A stretch of DNA of 64,000 nucleotides from Paeniglutamicibacter psychrophenolicus (GTDB lineage: Bacteria > Actinomycetota > Actinomycetes > Actinomycetales > Micrococcaceae), in the NCBI RefSeq assembly GCF_017876575.1, contig NZ_JAGIOE010000001.1:4196443-4260442 (forward strand), read 5' to 3'. The position numbers and the translations under genes are program-made. Shown piece after piece: positions 1-11,500 of this stretch (its first letter is position 1; every line of letters starts with the position of its first letter). Under the pieces are notes generated by a model. The model made no database searches and had not been told where the DNA came from. It saw only the letters and a program-made list of their open reading frames with translations.

Positions 1-517
1 GGGCGAAGGATTCCGCGCCGGCCAACCCTCCGGCGGCCAGCGGGTCGCGCCCGGCGTTGATGTCCAGCACCAGTGTGCCGGCGACCCTGTCATGCCACCC
101 CTTGCGCTTGCCGTGGGTGTCGAACAGGTTGGAGATGACCACCAGCACCGGCCCGGCGACGGGCACGACGCCCGCCAGGATGATGAGCAGCCGGCGTTGG
201 ACCACCGCGGCCCATCCGGGCACCGACCCGTCGTCGGTGGTGGTGCGCAGCTTCAACAACAGGTTCCCGACGGTCTTTCCCGTTTTCGCCTCCCACCACC
301 AGAGGAACCCCGTGTACCCGAGGGCCAGCAGCGCGAAGAACGCGCCGGCCAGCGCGGCCTGCACCAGGTTCCCCGGCCCGGTCGGCTTCTGGAGCAGCAG
401 CGGTCCGGGCGCCAAGAGGAAGATGCCGGACAGGACCACGAGCGGGGCGGTATCCAGCAGCCACGCGCCCAGTCGTTTTCCCGCCGAGGCATCGACCGTG
501 TTCATCGTTCCGGCCAC
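1..517 (-). CDS. RDD family membrane protein (3' end outside window)
   Basis: The reading frame stays open to the left window edge, so the C-terminus is missing; about 172 residues are visible. Three hydrophobic segments lie near residues 17-40, 54-77 and 112-133, and the end reads GWHDRVAGTLVL, which is typical of RDD-domain proteins. The early KRLGAWLLD supplies the conserved Arg and Asp. I chose the GTG at 517 because AAGGAG (524-529 on the complement) lies 6 bases before it; the internal ATG at 505 would be 18 bases away. It follows the transglutaminase-like gene by 3 bases and closes the visible part of the surface operon. RDD proteins are membrane proteins of mostly unknown or transport-related role, so no substrate can be assigned. 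Confidence 0.85.
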   Translation of the reverse strand, partial: MAGTMNTVDASAGKRLGAWLLDTAPLVVLSGIFLLAPGPLLLQKPTGPGNLVQAALAGAFFALLALGYTGFLWWWEAKTGKTVGNLLLKLRTTTDDGSVPGWAAVVQRRLLIILAGVVPVAGPVLVVISNLFDTHGKRKGWHDRVAGTLVLDINAGRDPLAAGGLAGAESFA

Positions 518-520
518 CGG

Positions 521-2983
521 TTACTCCTTCGTTTCCATTGCGTGTACCTTACCGAGTGTGCGGGCGCGTGCACCAGGACGGCGCCACGCCGGCTTGCCGC
601 CCAGCGGCCCGGGTGCGGCCCGCGCCCCGCGCGCCGACAGTGCGGCCAGCCACTCGTGCAGCAGCGAGCGGGCGGAGAACCTGGCCCGCTGGCGGCGCCA
701 GAAGCTCGTCGCCGCGCCCATCTTCGCCGCCTGATCGTCAACGTCGCGCCAGTAGTTCGCGGCTTCGTCCTCCCCGGGAACGCCGGTGGAGAACGTGGCC
801 CTGTCGGCCCGCGCGGCCAGTTCCAGCGGGAGCGTGCCCAGCACCGGGAAGCCCGCGGCCAGGGCGCCGGCGTTCTCCCGGCGGGTGGCCCCGCCGCGGG
901 CGATGATCCCGTAGTCGGTGCCCTGGCTGAGCACCTCCTGCCAGCCGCCGGCGATGCGCGCACCGATGCTGCCGGCTTGGGCACGGCGCCGGCGGCGGCG
1001 CAGTTTCAGTCCCAGGATCAGCAGGAACGGGGAGGCGAGCAGCAAAAGCGAACCGAGGCCGATGGCCGTGCCGATGACCAGCGCGCCCCAGGTTTCCCAG
1101 AAGGAAGGTTCCTCCTCCTGGACCTCCTGCGGTTCCGGTGCGGTCTCCGGCGGCAGCTCGGCGTCCTGCTGTTCGGGCGGGGGCGGCTGGAGCACCTGCG
1201 GCTGCGGCACCGCCCGCGGTTCCTGCTCCGGCGGGGTGGGCTGCTCGTCGTCGTCCGGGGTCGGGTCGAAGGTGACCCAGCCGATCGACTCGAAGGCGAT
1301 CTCGACCCAGGCGTGCGCGTCGGAGCCCTTCAGCTCCACCGCCGCGGCCGGGTCGTATTTTTCCGGGTAGAAGCCCATCACGACGCGGGCGGGCATGCCC
1401 TGTTCGCGGGCCATCAGCGCCATCGCGACCGCGTACTGCTCGTCGTCGCCGATCGGGTCCTCGGCGTCCAGCAGGCTGGTGATGCGCCCGGCCCCGTGCC
1501 CGGAGAGCGAGGGCACCTGCCCCTCGGCGCCGCTGGAGAGGAAACCGCCGGTCTTCAGCGCGGTTTCCAGGGCCCGCGCCCGCTGCAGCGCGGTGCGCGC
1601 GGAGCCGACGTATTGAACGGACTTGGCCGCGGCCAGCGGCGGCACGTTGGCCAGTTCCGGCATGCGCAGCTGCGCGAAGTCGGCGTTTTCCAGTTCCGCG
1701 TCGGTGGCCCGCACCGGGAATTGCACCTGCGCGGTGTAGCTGTCCCCCTTCTGCAGCCCGATGGAGCTCAGCGCGGTCTCCGCCTCGTCGGAATAGAACA
1801 GCGAGCGGGCCAGCTGCTCGCGGCCCTCATCGGCGACGTGCACCCCGGCGAGCCGGCCGCCGCCGGGCAGCCACACCCCGGCGTAGTCGCCGATGCCGAT
1901 CTCCAGTTCCCCGGCGGCGCGCTGCGCCGCGGAGCCGGAGCCGCGGATGTCCGCGGAGTCGCCCACCGGGGCGAAGTTGCCCCCGGATTTCGGGTCGAGG
2001 TTGAACACCATCCCGTTGTAGGAATCCAGCGCCGCCAGCCGCACGCGCTCGCCCTCGGGCAGGCCCGTGACGGTGAGCAGCGTCGCCTCGGCCATGGTCT
2101 TGGTGTATTTGCGGAAGTTGGTCAGCGGGCTGGGGTAGGTGTAGAGGTCGACCGGGGGTTCGACGGCATCGCGCAAGACCTGCCGCGGGGTCGGCGGGCT
2201 GATCAGCGGGGCCGCGGCGGCGGTGATGCCGCTGGCCGCGAGCAGCACCACGGCCCCGATGCCCACGCGCCGGATGAGCCCTTCGCGCACCGAGCGCACG
2301 TCGTCATCGGGGTGGTTCAGCGAGCGGAAGCCGTCGGCGACGAGGCTGCCGATGTGCCGGCGCCAGGCGAGCCAGCCCACCAGCACCGCCATGAACGCGC
2401 CGCCGCGCAGCACCGGCAGCGGCACGTCCCGGGTGCCGAAGGCGATCCCGACGACGAACATCGCCAGCAGCGGCAGCAGCGTCCAGTACGGCGCGCGCAG
2501 CCGCCATGCGGCCAGCCCGGCCAGCAGCCCGGTGAGCGCCGTGGACAGGAACGCGACGATCAGCACCCCGCCGTAGGAGCCCACCGGAGGGGCGACGGTG
2601 AGCATGTCCTTCCAGGAGAACACCACCCCGGCCAGCAGCACCCGCAGCGACTCGAACGTCGGGAGCACCCCGAAGAGGGCCTCGCGCGGGGTGGCCAGCA
2701 CGGTGCCAAGCAGCAGGTAGGCCCCGGCGAACAGCGCCATGGTCTGCCAGGCCCGCAGCCGGAAGTACACGTGCGCCCAGGCCAGGGCCAGCCCGGCGAT
2801 GATGCCGCCGAGGCAGGCCAGCAGGTAGTGGGCGCTGGTCCCGTAGGCGTCGGCCAGGCCCAGCGCGCCGAGGAACAGCGCCACGCCCAGGCAGCCGGCA
2901 TCCAGGCCGTAGCGCCACATCGGCAGCTTGGCGTTCCTGGCGTTCATGGGGTTCATGGGGTTCATGGGGTTCATGGCGTTCAT
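521..2983 (-). CDS. TgpA/DUF3488 transglutaminase-like membrane protein, catalytic Cys replaced
   Basis: This 820-residue protein has a cluster of N-terminal membrane helices (about residues 20-250), a large extracytoplasmic region with a transglutaminase-like core, a Pro/Glu/Gln-rich linker, one further helix near residues 640-665 and a basic cytoplasmic tail. The core keeps the His and Asp of the papain-like triad in SDAHAWVE and TFDPTP. The usual catalytic Cys (GxCEQ) is Asp514 in GDDEQYAVAMALMA, so I expect no transglutaminase or protease chemistry. The start overlaps the DUF58 stop as ATGA and lies in a 9-base tandem repeat that offers several in-frame ATGs (residues 1, 4, 7, 10 and 13). 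In the bifidobacterial PFNA cluster the equivalent gene is called tgm. Confidence 0.88.
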   Translation of the reverse strand: MNAMNPMNPMNPMNARNAKLPMWRYGLDAGCLGVALFLGALGLADAYGTSAHYLLACLGGIIAGLALAWAHVYFRLRAWQTMALFAGAYLLLGTVLATPREALFGVLPTFESLRVLLAGVVFSWKDMLTVAPPVGSYGGVLIVAFLSTALTGLLAGLAAWRLRAPYWTLLPLLAMFVVGIAFGTRDVPLPVLRGGAFMAVLVGWLAWRRHIGSLVADGFRSLNHPDDDVRSVREGLIRRVGIGAVVLLAASGITAAAAPLISPPTPRQVLRDAVEPPVDLYTYPSPLTNFRKYTKTMAEATLLTVTGLPEGERVRLAALDSYNGMVFNLDPKSGGNFAPVGDSADIRGSGSAAQRAAGELEIGIGDYAGVWLPGGGRLAGVHVADEGREQLARSLFYSDEAETALSSIGLQKGDSYTAQVQFPVRATDAELENADFAQLRMPELANVPPLAAAKSVQYVGSARTALQRARALETALKTGGFLSSGAEGQVPSLSGHGAGRITSLLDAEDPIGDDEQYAVAMALMAREQGMPARVVMGFYPEKYDPAAAVELKGSDAHAWVEIAFESIGWVTFDPTPDDDEQPTPPEQEPRAVPQPQVLQPPPPEQQDAELPPETAPEPQEVQEEEPSFWETWGALVIGTAIGLGSLLLLASPFLLILGLKLRRRRRRAQAGSIGARIAGGWQEVLSQGTDYGIIARGGATRRENAGALAAGFPVLGTLPLELAARADRATFSTGVPGEDEAANYWRDVDDQAAKMGAATSFWRRQRARFSARSLLHEWLAALSARGARAAPGPLGGKPAWRRPGARARTLGKVHAMETKE
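2938..2983 (-). repeat. 9-base tandem repeat across the start codon of the transglutaminase-like gene
   Basis: Read on the minus strand, the unit ATGAACSCC occurs five times in a row (Met-Asn-Ala, then Met-Asn-Pro three times, then Met-Asn-Ala), followed by a diverged AGGAACGCC. Each unit is 9 bases, so a copy-number change keeps the frame and simply adds or removes an alternative start codon. The first ATG overlaps the TGA of the upstream DUF58 gene. Confidence 0.85.
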
Positions 2984-4343
2984 GCCGCGGCCCTGCGCAG
3001 CAGCAGCCCGAGCTCGTCGAGGCTGCCCAGGGTGAGCACGGTGAGTTCGCCGATGTCGGAGCGGGCGGCGCGCAGCCCGTGCCCGGCGCGGATGGCGATG
3101 GCGCGCACCCCGAAGGGCACGTGCATGGATGCCTCGCGCAATTGGCGGGCGGTGGTGCCGGCCCCGGTGAGGATGAACACCACCGAGGCCCCCGGCACCG
3201 CCTCGATGGTGCCGCGGACCAGGCTCGCGACGTCGTGGCGGGGCAGCGTGCGGGCCTGCAGCCGGGTCAGCGAATCGAGCATGTTCCGTCCGGTGTCGGT
3301 GCGCACCGGCCCGGTCTGCGCCAGCACCGAGAGCTTGCGCTGGTCGGTGACGGCCTGCAGGCCGATGGAGGCCGCGGCGGAGACCGCGAGCTCGAAGTCA
3401 TCGGGCGCCGTGGCCGGGTCCCCGTATTCGCCGAGGTTTGCCGACAGCGCGATGGCCAGGTGCGAGCGCCGGGTTTCCTCGAACTGGCGCACCATCAGTT
3501 CGCCGGTGCGTGCCGAGGACTTCCAGTGGATGTGCCGGCGGTCGTCTCCCGCGACGTAGCCGCGCAGCGCGTGGAAGGAGACATCGGAGTTGGACAGGTC
3601 GCGGGTGGTCATGCCCTCCAGGTCGCGGATGAACCCGGCCGAGGAGCCGTGCAGCGCGGTGGTCCTGGGGTGCACGAACAGCTCGTAGCTGCCGGTGAAG
3701 CGGACCTGGCGGCGCAGCAGCCCGAAGGGGTCCTGGCGCACCGAACGCACCGGGCCGACGGTTAGCACCGCCCGGCGGCGGGTGGGGATGGTGAACAGGT
3801 CCTCGTGCTCGGCCCCGGGTGCCAGCCGCGGCACCCGGAAGGTGGCCACGGCGGCGCCCACGGACAGTTCCATCAGGGTCGCGAACGAGGTCCGGCCCGT
3901 GGGGTTGGCCACTTCCATGAAGCCGACCGCGCGGTCCCCCACCGCCACCCGGGTGCGGTTCAGTTCCAGGTTGATGCGGAAATCGGAACGGCCGATGATG
4001 AAGCCCAGCGCCACCAGCAGCAGCAGGGACGCCATGAACGCCCCGAGCAGGGCCTCCTGCCACCCGAACGCGACCCCGAGCAGCCAGAGCAGTCCCGCGG
4101 TCCCGGCGACGACGAACCCCAGCGGGGAGACGACGCGTCCGGCCGGTGCCAGGTACGTGGCGAACAGCGTGCGGCAGCGCACCAGCAGCGGGTGAAGTGC
4201 CTCGCGCAGCAGCGCCGCGGCATCGGCGAGCATGCCCGCCGATTTGTCCGCGGTGGCCTTCAGCGCCCGCGCGGTGGCGCGGGTTGCGGCCCGGGTTGCG
4301 GCCCGGGTCGAGGCCCGGTTTCCAGCGCGGGTGGACCCTCGGC

Positions 4344-4347
<4 letters not shown>
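2980..4347 (-). CDS. DUF58 domain protein
   Basis: This 455-residue protein has a low-complexity Arg/Ala/Thr-rich N-terminus (residues 1-35), two close membrane helices around residues 85-130 and a cytoplasmic DUF58 domain with the diagnostic string YVAGDDRRHIHWKSSAR near residues 265-285. DUF58 proteins share a fold with von Willebrand factor A domains and are nearly always encoded beside MoxR ATPases, as here. The start is the ATG at 4347, which overlaps the MoxR stop as ATGA and implies translational coupling. Longer in-frame starts would overlap moxR extensively and give non-homologous Arg-rich sequence. It probably acts with the MoxR ATPase on the surface proteins of this operon; that role is inferred. 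Confidence 0.9.
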
Positions 4348-5525
<1,178 letters not shown>

Positions 5526-5573
5526 TGGATGTGGCTCCTGTTTCTCGTCATCGTTCGTGCACCGGTTGCGGCG

Positions 5574-8500
5574 TCAGAATCCGGTCGTATTCGATTTCAC
5601 GCCATCGACCGTCGCGTAGTAGGGGGACTTGTATCCCGGTTCCACCACGCAGGGCAGGTCCCCCGAGGCCCGGCCGTTGGATCCGACGTTGAACGTCATG
5701 GTGTGGGACGCGAAGTTCCCGCCGGAGTGGTAGCAGCTGGTCGCGTAGGTGTGGGTCCCGGGGTCGAAGTTGAACAGCTCCACGTGGTACTTGTAGCAGT
5801 TCGGGTCGCAGGTCGAGTTGGGATACCCGTTGTAGTTCGGGCCGCGGCTCAGCTGCACCGAGCGGGCCGGTTTCGGGTTGGTCTGCTCGGTCTTCGACCA
5901 CGACCTGGATTGGCCCTCGGAGTCGCGGGCGACGATCTTCAGCGTCCGGGCGGTCGAGTAGCCGAGGCTCTCCACGCGCTGCACCCCGTCGTTGGCGCTG
6001 TTGTTGCCGTTGATGGTGACCGTGTGGGTGACCTTGCGCCCGTTGGCCTCGCCGGCGGCGGCGTTCCAGGTGAACTTGATCCAGTGGTCCCCGTGCGTGG
6101 CGGCGAGCTGCGCGTTGTCGCGCAGCGGGCCGTAGGCGCTCATCTGGTTGCTGGCCGGGCTTGGCTTGGCCGGGCCGGCGGCGTTCAGCGCGCGCACCTG
6201 CCAGGTGTGGGCCTGGCCGTTGGCGCCGCTGTCGATGGTCCCGCCCGGGCCGCCGAAGGACGTCCAGGCCCCGCCGTCGGTGGAGTACTGGTAGCCGGTG
6301 ACCGGCGAGCCGTTGGCGCCGGGCGCCTGGAATTCGAGCCTGACCATGCGGTCGGCGCCGGTGGCCTTCGCCGCGACAGAGCCGACGGCCTTCGGGCGCC
6401 CGTACGGGGTGACCGCGGTGGACTGCGGGCTCTGTTCGGAGGCACCGACGCGGTTGGTGGCCTGCACCGTGAAGCGGTAGGACTTCGAAGTCCCGAGCCC
6501 GGTGACGGCCTGCCGCTGCCGGCTGGCCGGGATGCCGGAGACGGTCTTGACCAGCGTCGCGGATTCGTAGACCCGCACGGTGTAGCCGGTCAGGGCGGCG
6601 CCGTTGGCGCCCGGGACCTGCCAGGACACGTCCACCACGCCGCCGTCGATCGCCGAGTCCTGGCGCACCGCGGTGGGCGCGTTCGGGGTGAAGGGCTTGC
6701 CGGCCGGGGTGACCGAGGCGGAGTAGGCGCTGAATTGCGAGGGCCTGGCGGCCTTGTTCACCGCGCGCACCCTTACCTGGTAGGCGGTGCCGTTCTTCAG
6801 TCCCTCCCAGGTGTAGGAGGTGCCGGCGATCCCGGAGACCTGGGTGATGCCGTTGGCCGGGGCCGGGGAGATCTCCAGGGTGTAGCCCTGGATCGCCGAA
6901 CCGCGGCTCACCGGCGCCTTCCAGCTGAAGGTGGCCTGGGTGTCCCCGTCCTTCCCGGTCGGGGCGGCGGGCTGTTCCGGTTCCACGTCGGGGCGGACGT
7001 CGGCGGAGGGCGGGGAGGCCGGCGATTCGCCCACGGCGTTGGTGGCGGTGACCGTGAAGTTGTAGATGGTGTCGTTGGTCAGCGGCGTGATGGTGCAGGT
7101 GGTCGTCGTGCACTTTTGTGTGTGCCCGCCGCCGGAAACCGTGTAGTGGGTGATCGGCGAACCGTTGTTCGCCGGCGGTGCCCAGGTCAGCACGGCTTTT
7201 TGGTCGCCCGTGGATTCCACCCGGGGCAGCGAGGGCACGTTCGGGGCGCCCTTGACGTTCAGCGTCACGGTGCCGATGACGTTGCGCGAGACATCCTCGG
7301 TGACGTCTCCGATGGTGTATTCCACCCGCATGGTGCCCACGAAGTCCTCGCTCGGGGTGATCGCGACCTTGTCCCCGGACACCGTTGCGGTGCCGTGGCC
7401 GCGTTCCAGCGGGCGCGCGTTGATCAGCCGCAGCGGCCCTTGGTCTGCGTAGGGGTTGTGGTCGTTGGCCAGCACCTCGACGCTCTCGGTGCGTCCCTGG
7501 GCCGCGTCGGCGACGTTGTCCGCGACGGCGACCGGCAGCTCCCGGGTGGAGCCGGTGACGGTGATGCCCATGGCGACGGTGGTCGGCGGGTTGACCCCGT
7601 CGCTCACCGAGACCCCGACGCTGCCGCGGGTGCCCTTGGGGGTGTCAGCCGCCGCGCGCACGCGCAGCGTGTGCCCGTCGACGATTTCGGCCTCCACGCC
7701 CTGGATGTCCACGGCGCCCAGGGCGAAGGCGAGCTTGGGCACGTCTTCCTCGTTCGGGTCGTTCGCGGCCATGCGCAAATCCATTTCGGCAGGTTCCCCG
7801 CCCTGGCCCACGGACAGCGCATTGGCCTGGAGGGTCGGCGGGAAGTTCACCGGATCGGGCTGCTCTTCCTCTTTTTCTTCTTCCGGGTCGTCCTCGGGGC
7901 CCTGGCCCTCGCGCTGTTGGTTCGGGTCGTTGCCCGGGGCCGGGTCGACGTTGATCGGCACGGTCAGCGTGGAGGTCAGCCCCTTGGAGTCGTCGGGTCC
8001 GGACCCGTCGGTGACCTCGAAGGTCACCGCGGCCGGGCCGGAGAAGTCCACGGGCGCCCGGAAGGCGAGCTCGGTGGCGGAGAGCACCAGGTCCCCGTCG
8101 TTGGCCGGCATCGAGGTCACGGAGTCCGCGGTGGTCAACCGGGGGCTGCGGCCCTCTCGCACGAGCACCAGCTCGTCGAGCTTCAGCGGCAGCAGCTGGC
8201 CGGCCTCGACCTTCAGGGCCAGGCCGCTGCGCAGGATCGGGCGCGCCCCGCCGGTGCCGGGCACGTGCACGAACGCGTTGGAGGCCAGCCCGTCCGGGTC
8301 GGTGAGCGTGTAGGCGATGACCTGGCGTTCGGCGCCGATCGCCACGGTGAGGCCGTCCTCGCCCATGCGCACGCCCTTCGGCGCGTCGGGCAGGCTGACC
8401 TCGAGGTCCGCGGCGCTGCCGTCGGGGTCCTCGTCGTTGCGCAGGATGTCGATGGTGACTTCATCGTTCTCGATGACTTCCTCGAGCGAGACGCGGTCGT

Positions 8501-11500
8501 CGCGGGCGATCGGGGCCAGCAGGCGGGCCTCGGGATCCGACTTCACGGTCAGGGTGGCGCTGGCGGTGCCGCCGCGCCCGTCGCTGATCCGGTAGCGCAC
8601 CGAGATGGTGCCCTCATCCGGCGGGGAGCTGAGCACCACGCGCCCGTCGATCACCTCGGCCTTGACCGAGGACTCGGAGCCGACCTCGGAGAGCAAGGCC
8701 AGCGAGTCGCCGTCCGGGTCGGTGTCGTTGTCCATCACGTCCACCGCCACGGGGCGTTCGGGGCGCACCGTGATGAAGTCGTTCACCGCCACCGGCGGGT
8801 TGTTGGCCTCGGCCAGCGGGGCGATGCCGATCTTCACGGTGGCGGTGGCCCGCGCGCCGAGCCGGTCCTCGACGATATAGCTGAACTCGTCGGTGCCCGA
8901 GGCATCCTTGTTGGCGGTGTAGTCGATGGCCGAGCCGCGGATCCGGGCGGTGCCCAGGCGCGGGGCCGAGCCGAACTGGACCAGCGCCACCGAGTCCCCG
9001 TCGGGGTCGATGGCCTCCAGCGGCACCTGCACGCTGGTGCTGCTGCCGGCAAAGACCCGGCCCTTCACCGGCACCGGGTTCGGCGGGGTGTTCTTCTCCA
9101 GGTCGTTAGCGTCGGCGGCGGGCTGGACGTCGAAAGTCACGCTCGCGCTGGCCTCCTGGCCGTCGGGCCCGGCCACGGTGTACACGGCCGAGACCTGGCG
9201 GGGCTTGCCGTCGAAGTCCCCGGCGCGGAAGCGCACGGTGGAATCCGCGACGGAGATCAGCGAGCCCTCACCGAGGTCCCCGGTCTCCTCCAGCTCCGGT
9301 TCCAGGGTCAGCTTTCCGCCGTTGGGGTGGATGTCGTTCTCCAGCACCTTCACGGTCGCCACGTCGCCGGCGCGCACCGTCACCGTGTCCGGGTTGGCCT
9401 GCGGCGGGTCAAGGCGCGGCGGGGCGGGGATCGGCACGACCCGGATCTCGCCGGTGGCCTGCACCGCGCCGTTGGAGATGGTGTAGCCGATGGTGGTCGG
9501 GTCGGTCAGCCCGCGCACGTCGGTGATGCGCACCAGCGCATTGCGTTCGACGCTGGTGGAGAACGGGGCCTCGGTGTTGTTCTCCACGCCGGTGACCACC
9601 AGCACGCCGCCGGCCGGGTCGGAGTCGTTGCCCAGCACGTCGACCAGCACGTCCTGCCCGGAGGGCAGCAGCGCCATGTCGCGCACGGCCACCGGGGCGG
9701 CGTCGCTGGGCTCGGGCGCCTTGATGTCGATGCGCACCAGGCCCGGCGCGCTGGCCGGTCCGTTGGTGGCCAGGTATTCGGCGTAGAAGGTCCCGGGACG
9801 TTCGCCGGTGACGGTCACGGTGCCGGTCTCGGTGTTGGTCTTCAGTTCCAGGCCGGTGACGTCGTCCACCCCGGCCAGGCGCAGCCCGGCCCCGGAGGGG
9901 TCGATGTCGTTGAGCAAGGGTTCGAAGGCCGTCGCCTCGTTGACGCGGGCGACCACGTGGTCGGTGGCGGTGACCGGCTTGACGGCGGTGTCGGCGAGCA
10001 CCTCGACCAGGACGCGGCCCTTGGTGCTTTCGCGGCCGTCGGAAACCTGGATCGTGACCTCCTTCTGGCCGATGCGCTTGCCGTCGTCCTGGAAGGTGAG
10101 GGTGCCGTCGGGGCGGACCCGGATGACGTCGTCGCCCTCGCTGGTTCCGCCGAGCAGGCGCAGGTCGTCGCCCTCGGCGTCGGTCCAGTCGGTCAGCAGG
10201 TTGCGGCTGGCCGATTCGCCCTGGCGGACCTGCAGGATGGTGGTGCGCCGCTGTTCCGGGGCCTCGTTGGTTTCCTGGTCCACGACCTTGAGGCTGACCG
10301 ACGCGGTGTCGGAGCCGCCGCGCCCGTCGGAGGCGGTGTAGCTGAATCGCGCCGCGCCGGTGGCGTCCTTGGGCACCACGATCTGGAAGCCGGTCCCGTC
10401 GTGCACCGGCTGCAGCTCGCCCAGGGACGGCCCGCCGCCCTCCACCTCGGCGAGAAGCAGGTCGCCGTCGGGGTCCACGTCGTTGTAGAGCACCGGCAGC
10501 AGGGTGGCCCGGCCGGGGCGCACCGCGAAGGTGTCGTCCTCGGCGATCGGCTTTTCGTTCTTCTCGGTGCGGTTGGGCAGCTCGATGGCGTCGGTGATCT
10601 CCTTGGTCTCCTCCTCCTTGGCCTCGCCCTCGCCCTTGGGCGGTTCCAGGTCGCTCCAGTTGCTGACGATCTCCATGCCCTCGTTCATCAGCCAGACCTG
10701 GCCGGTGGAGATGTCGTTGAGCACCACGACGTTGCGGTTGACCCGGAATTTCAGCTCGGTTCCCTGGGGCATCTCGGGGATGGGCATGTTCTGGTTCTGC
10801 GCGGGGTCCGCGCAGTGGCGCAGGTACTGGGCGCTGGTCTGCCAGGCGGCATAGGTGCAGCTGCCCACGCGCACCGGTTCGATGGGGGTTCCGGCGGTCT
10901 CGACCTGCTCGTAGTTCACGTCCCGCCCGTCCAGCGACACCGTGGCCAGCGCGTTGTCCAGCGCGATGGCCACGCCCGCGGCCTCCGGCCCGGGGGCCTG
11001 GATCCTGGCATTGGCCGGGTTCTCCACGGTGGCGTGCCGTCCGGTGGAGGTGTAGATGTCCCCGGTGGCCGCGTCGAAGACCACGCCGGTCGCCCCGACG
11101 GCGCTCAGCTGCGGCTCTTCCATCGAGGTCAGTTCCTCGATGGCGATCTTGCTGAGGGGCTGCGCGGCGCCCTCGGCGTCGAGGGTGTGGGCGGCGAGCA
11201 CCCCGGACTGGTAGTCCACGCTCCACACGGTGTCGTCGGCGCCGACCACGGCGTCCACCTCGCCGTTGGAATCGATGATCGGAGTGGCGCCGTCGCCGGA
11301 GAATTCGGAGATGTTCTCCACCATGGTGGCCTGCACGGTGCCGTGCTCGTCGTCGGTGACCGCCACGACGGAGGCGCCGAACGAGAAGGATGAGTTGGCG
11401 GGCAGGTTGTTGTCGCCCGCGAATTGGACCATGGCCGGGTCGATGGTGGTCAGCGACGCCTGCTCGAGGTTGCGCACGAAGACCCGTTCGTCGTGCTGGG

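Noticed and set aside
92-3559. An 1155-codon plus-strand frame across the transglutaminase-like and DUF58 genes
   Set aside because: It is an antisense shadow with low-complexity His/Arg/Gly/Gln sequence; the opposite strand has clear domains and overlapping starts.
5900-7250. Regularly repeating motifs considered as a CRISPR array or DNA repeats
   Set aside because: They are protein-level FN3 repeats with divergent DNA; no constant repeat and spacer pattern exists anywhere in the window.
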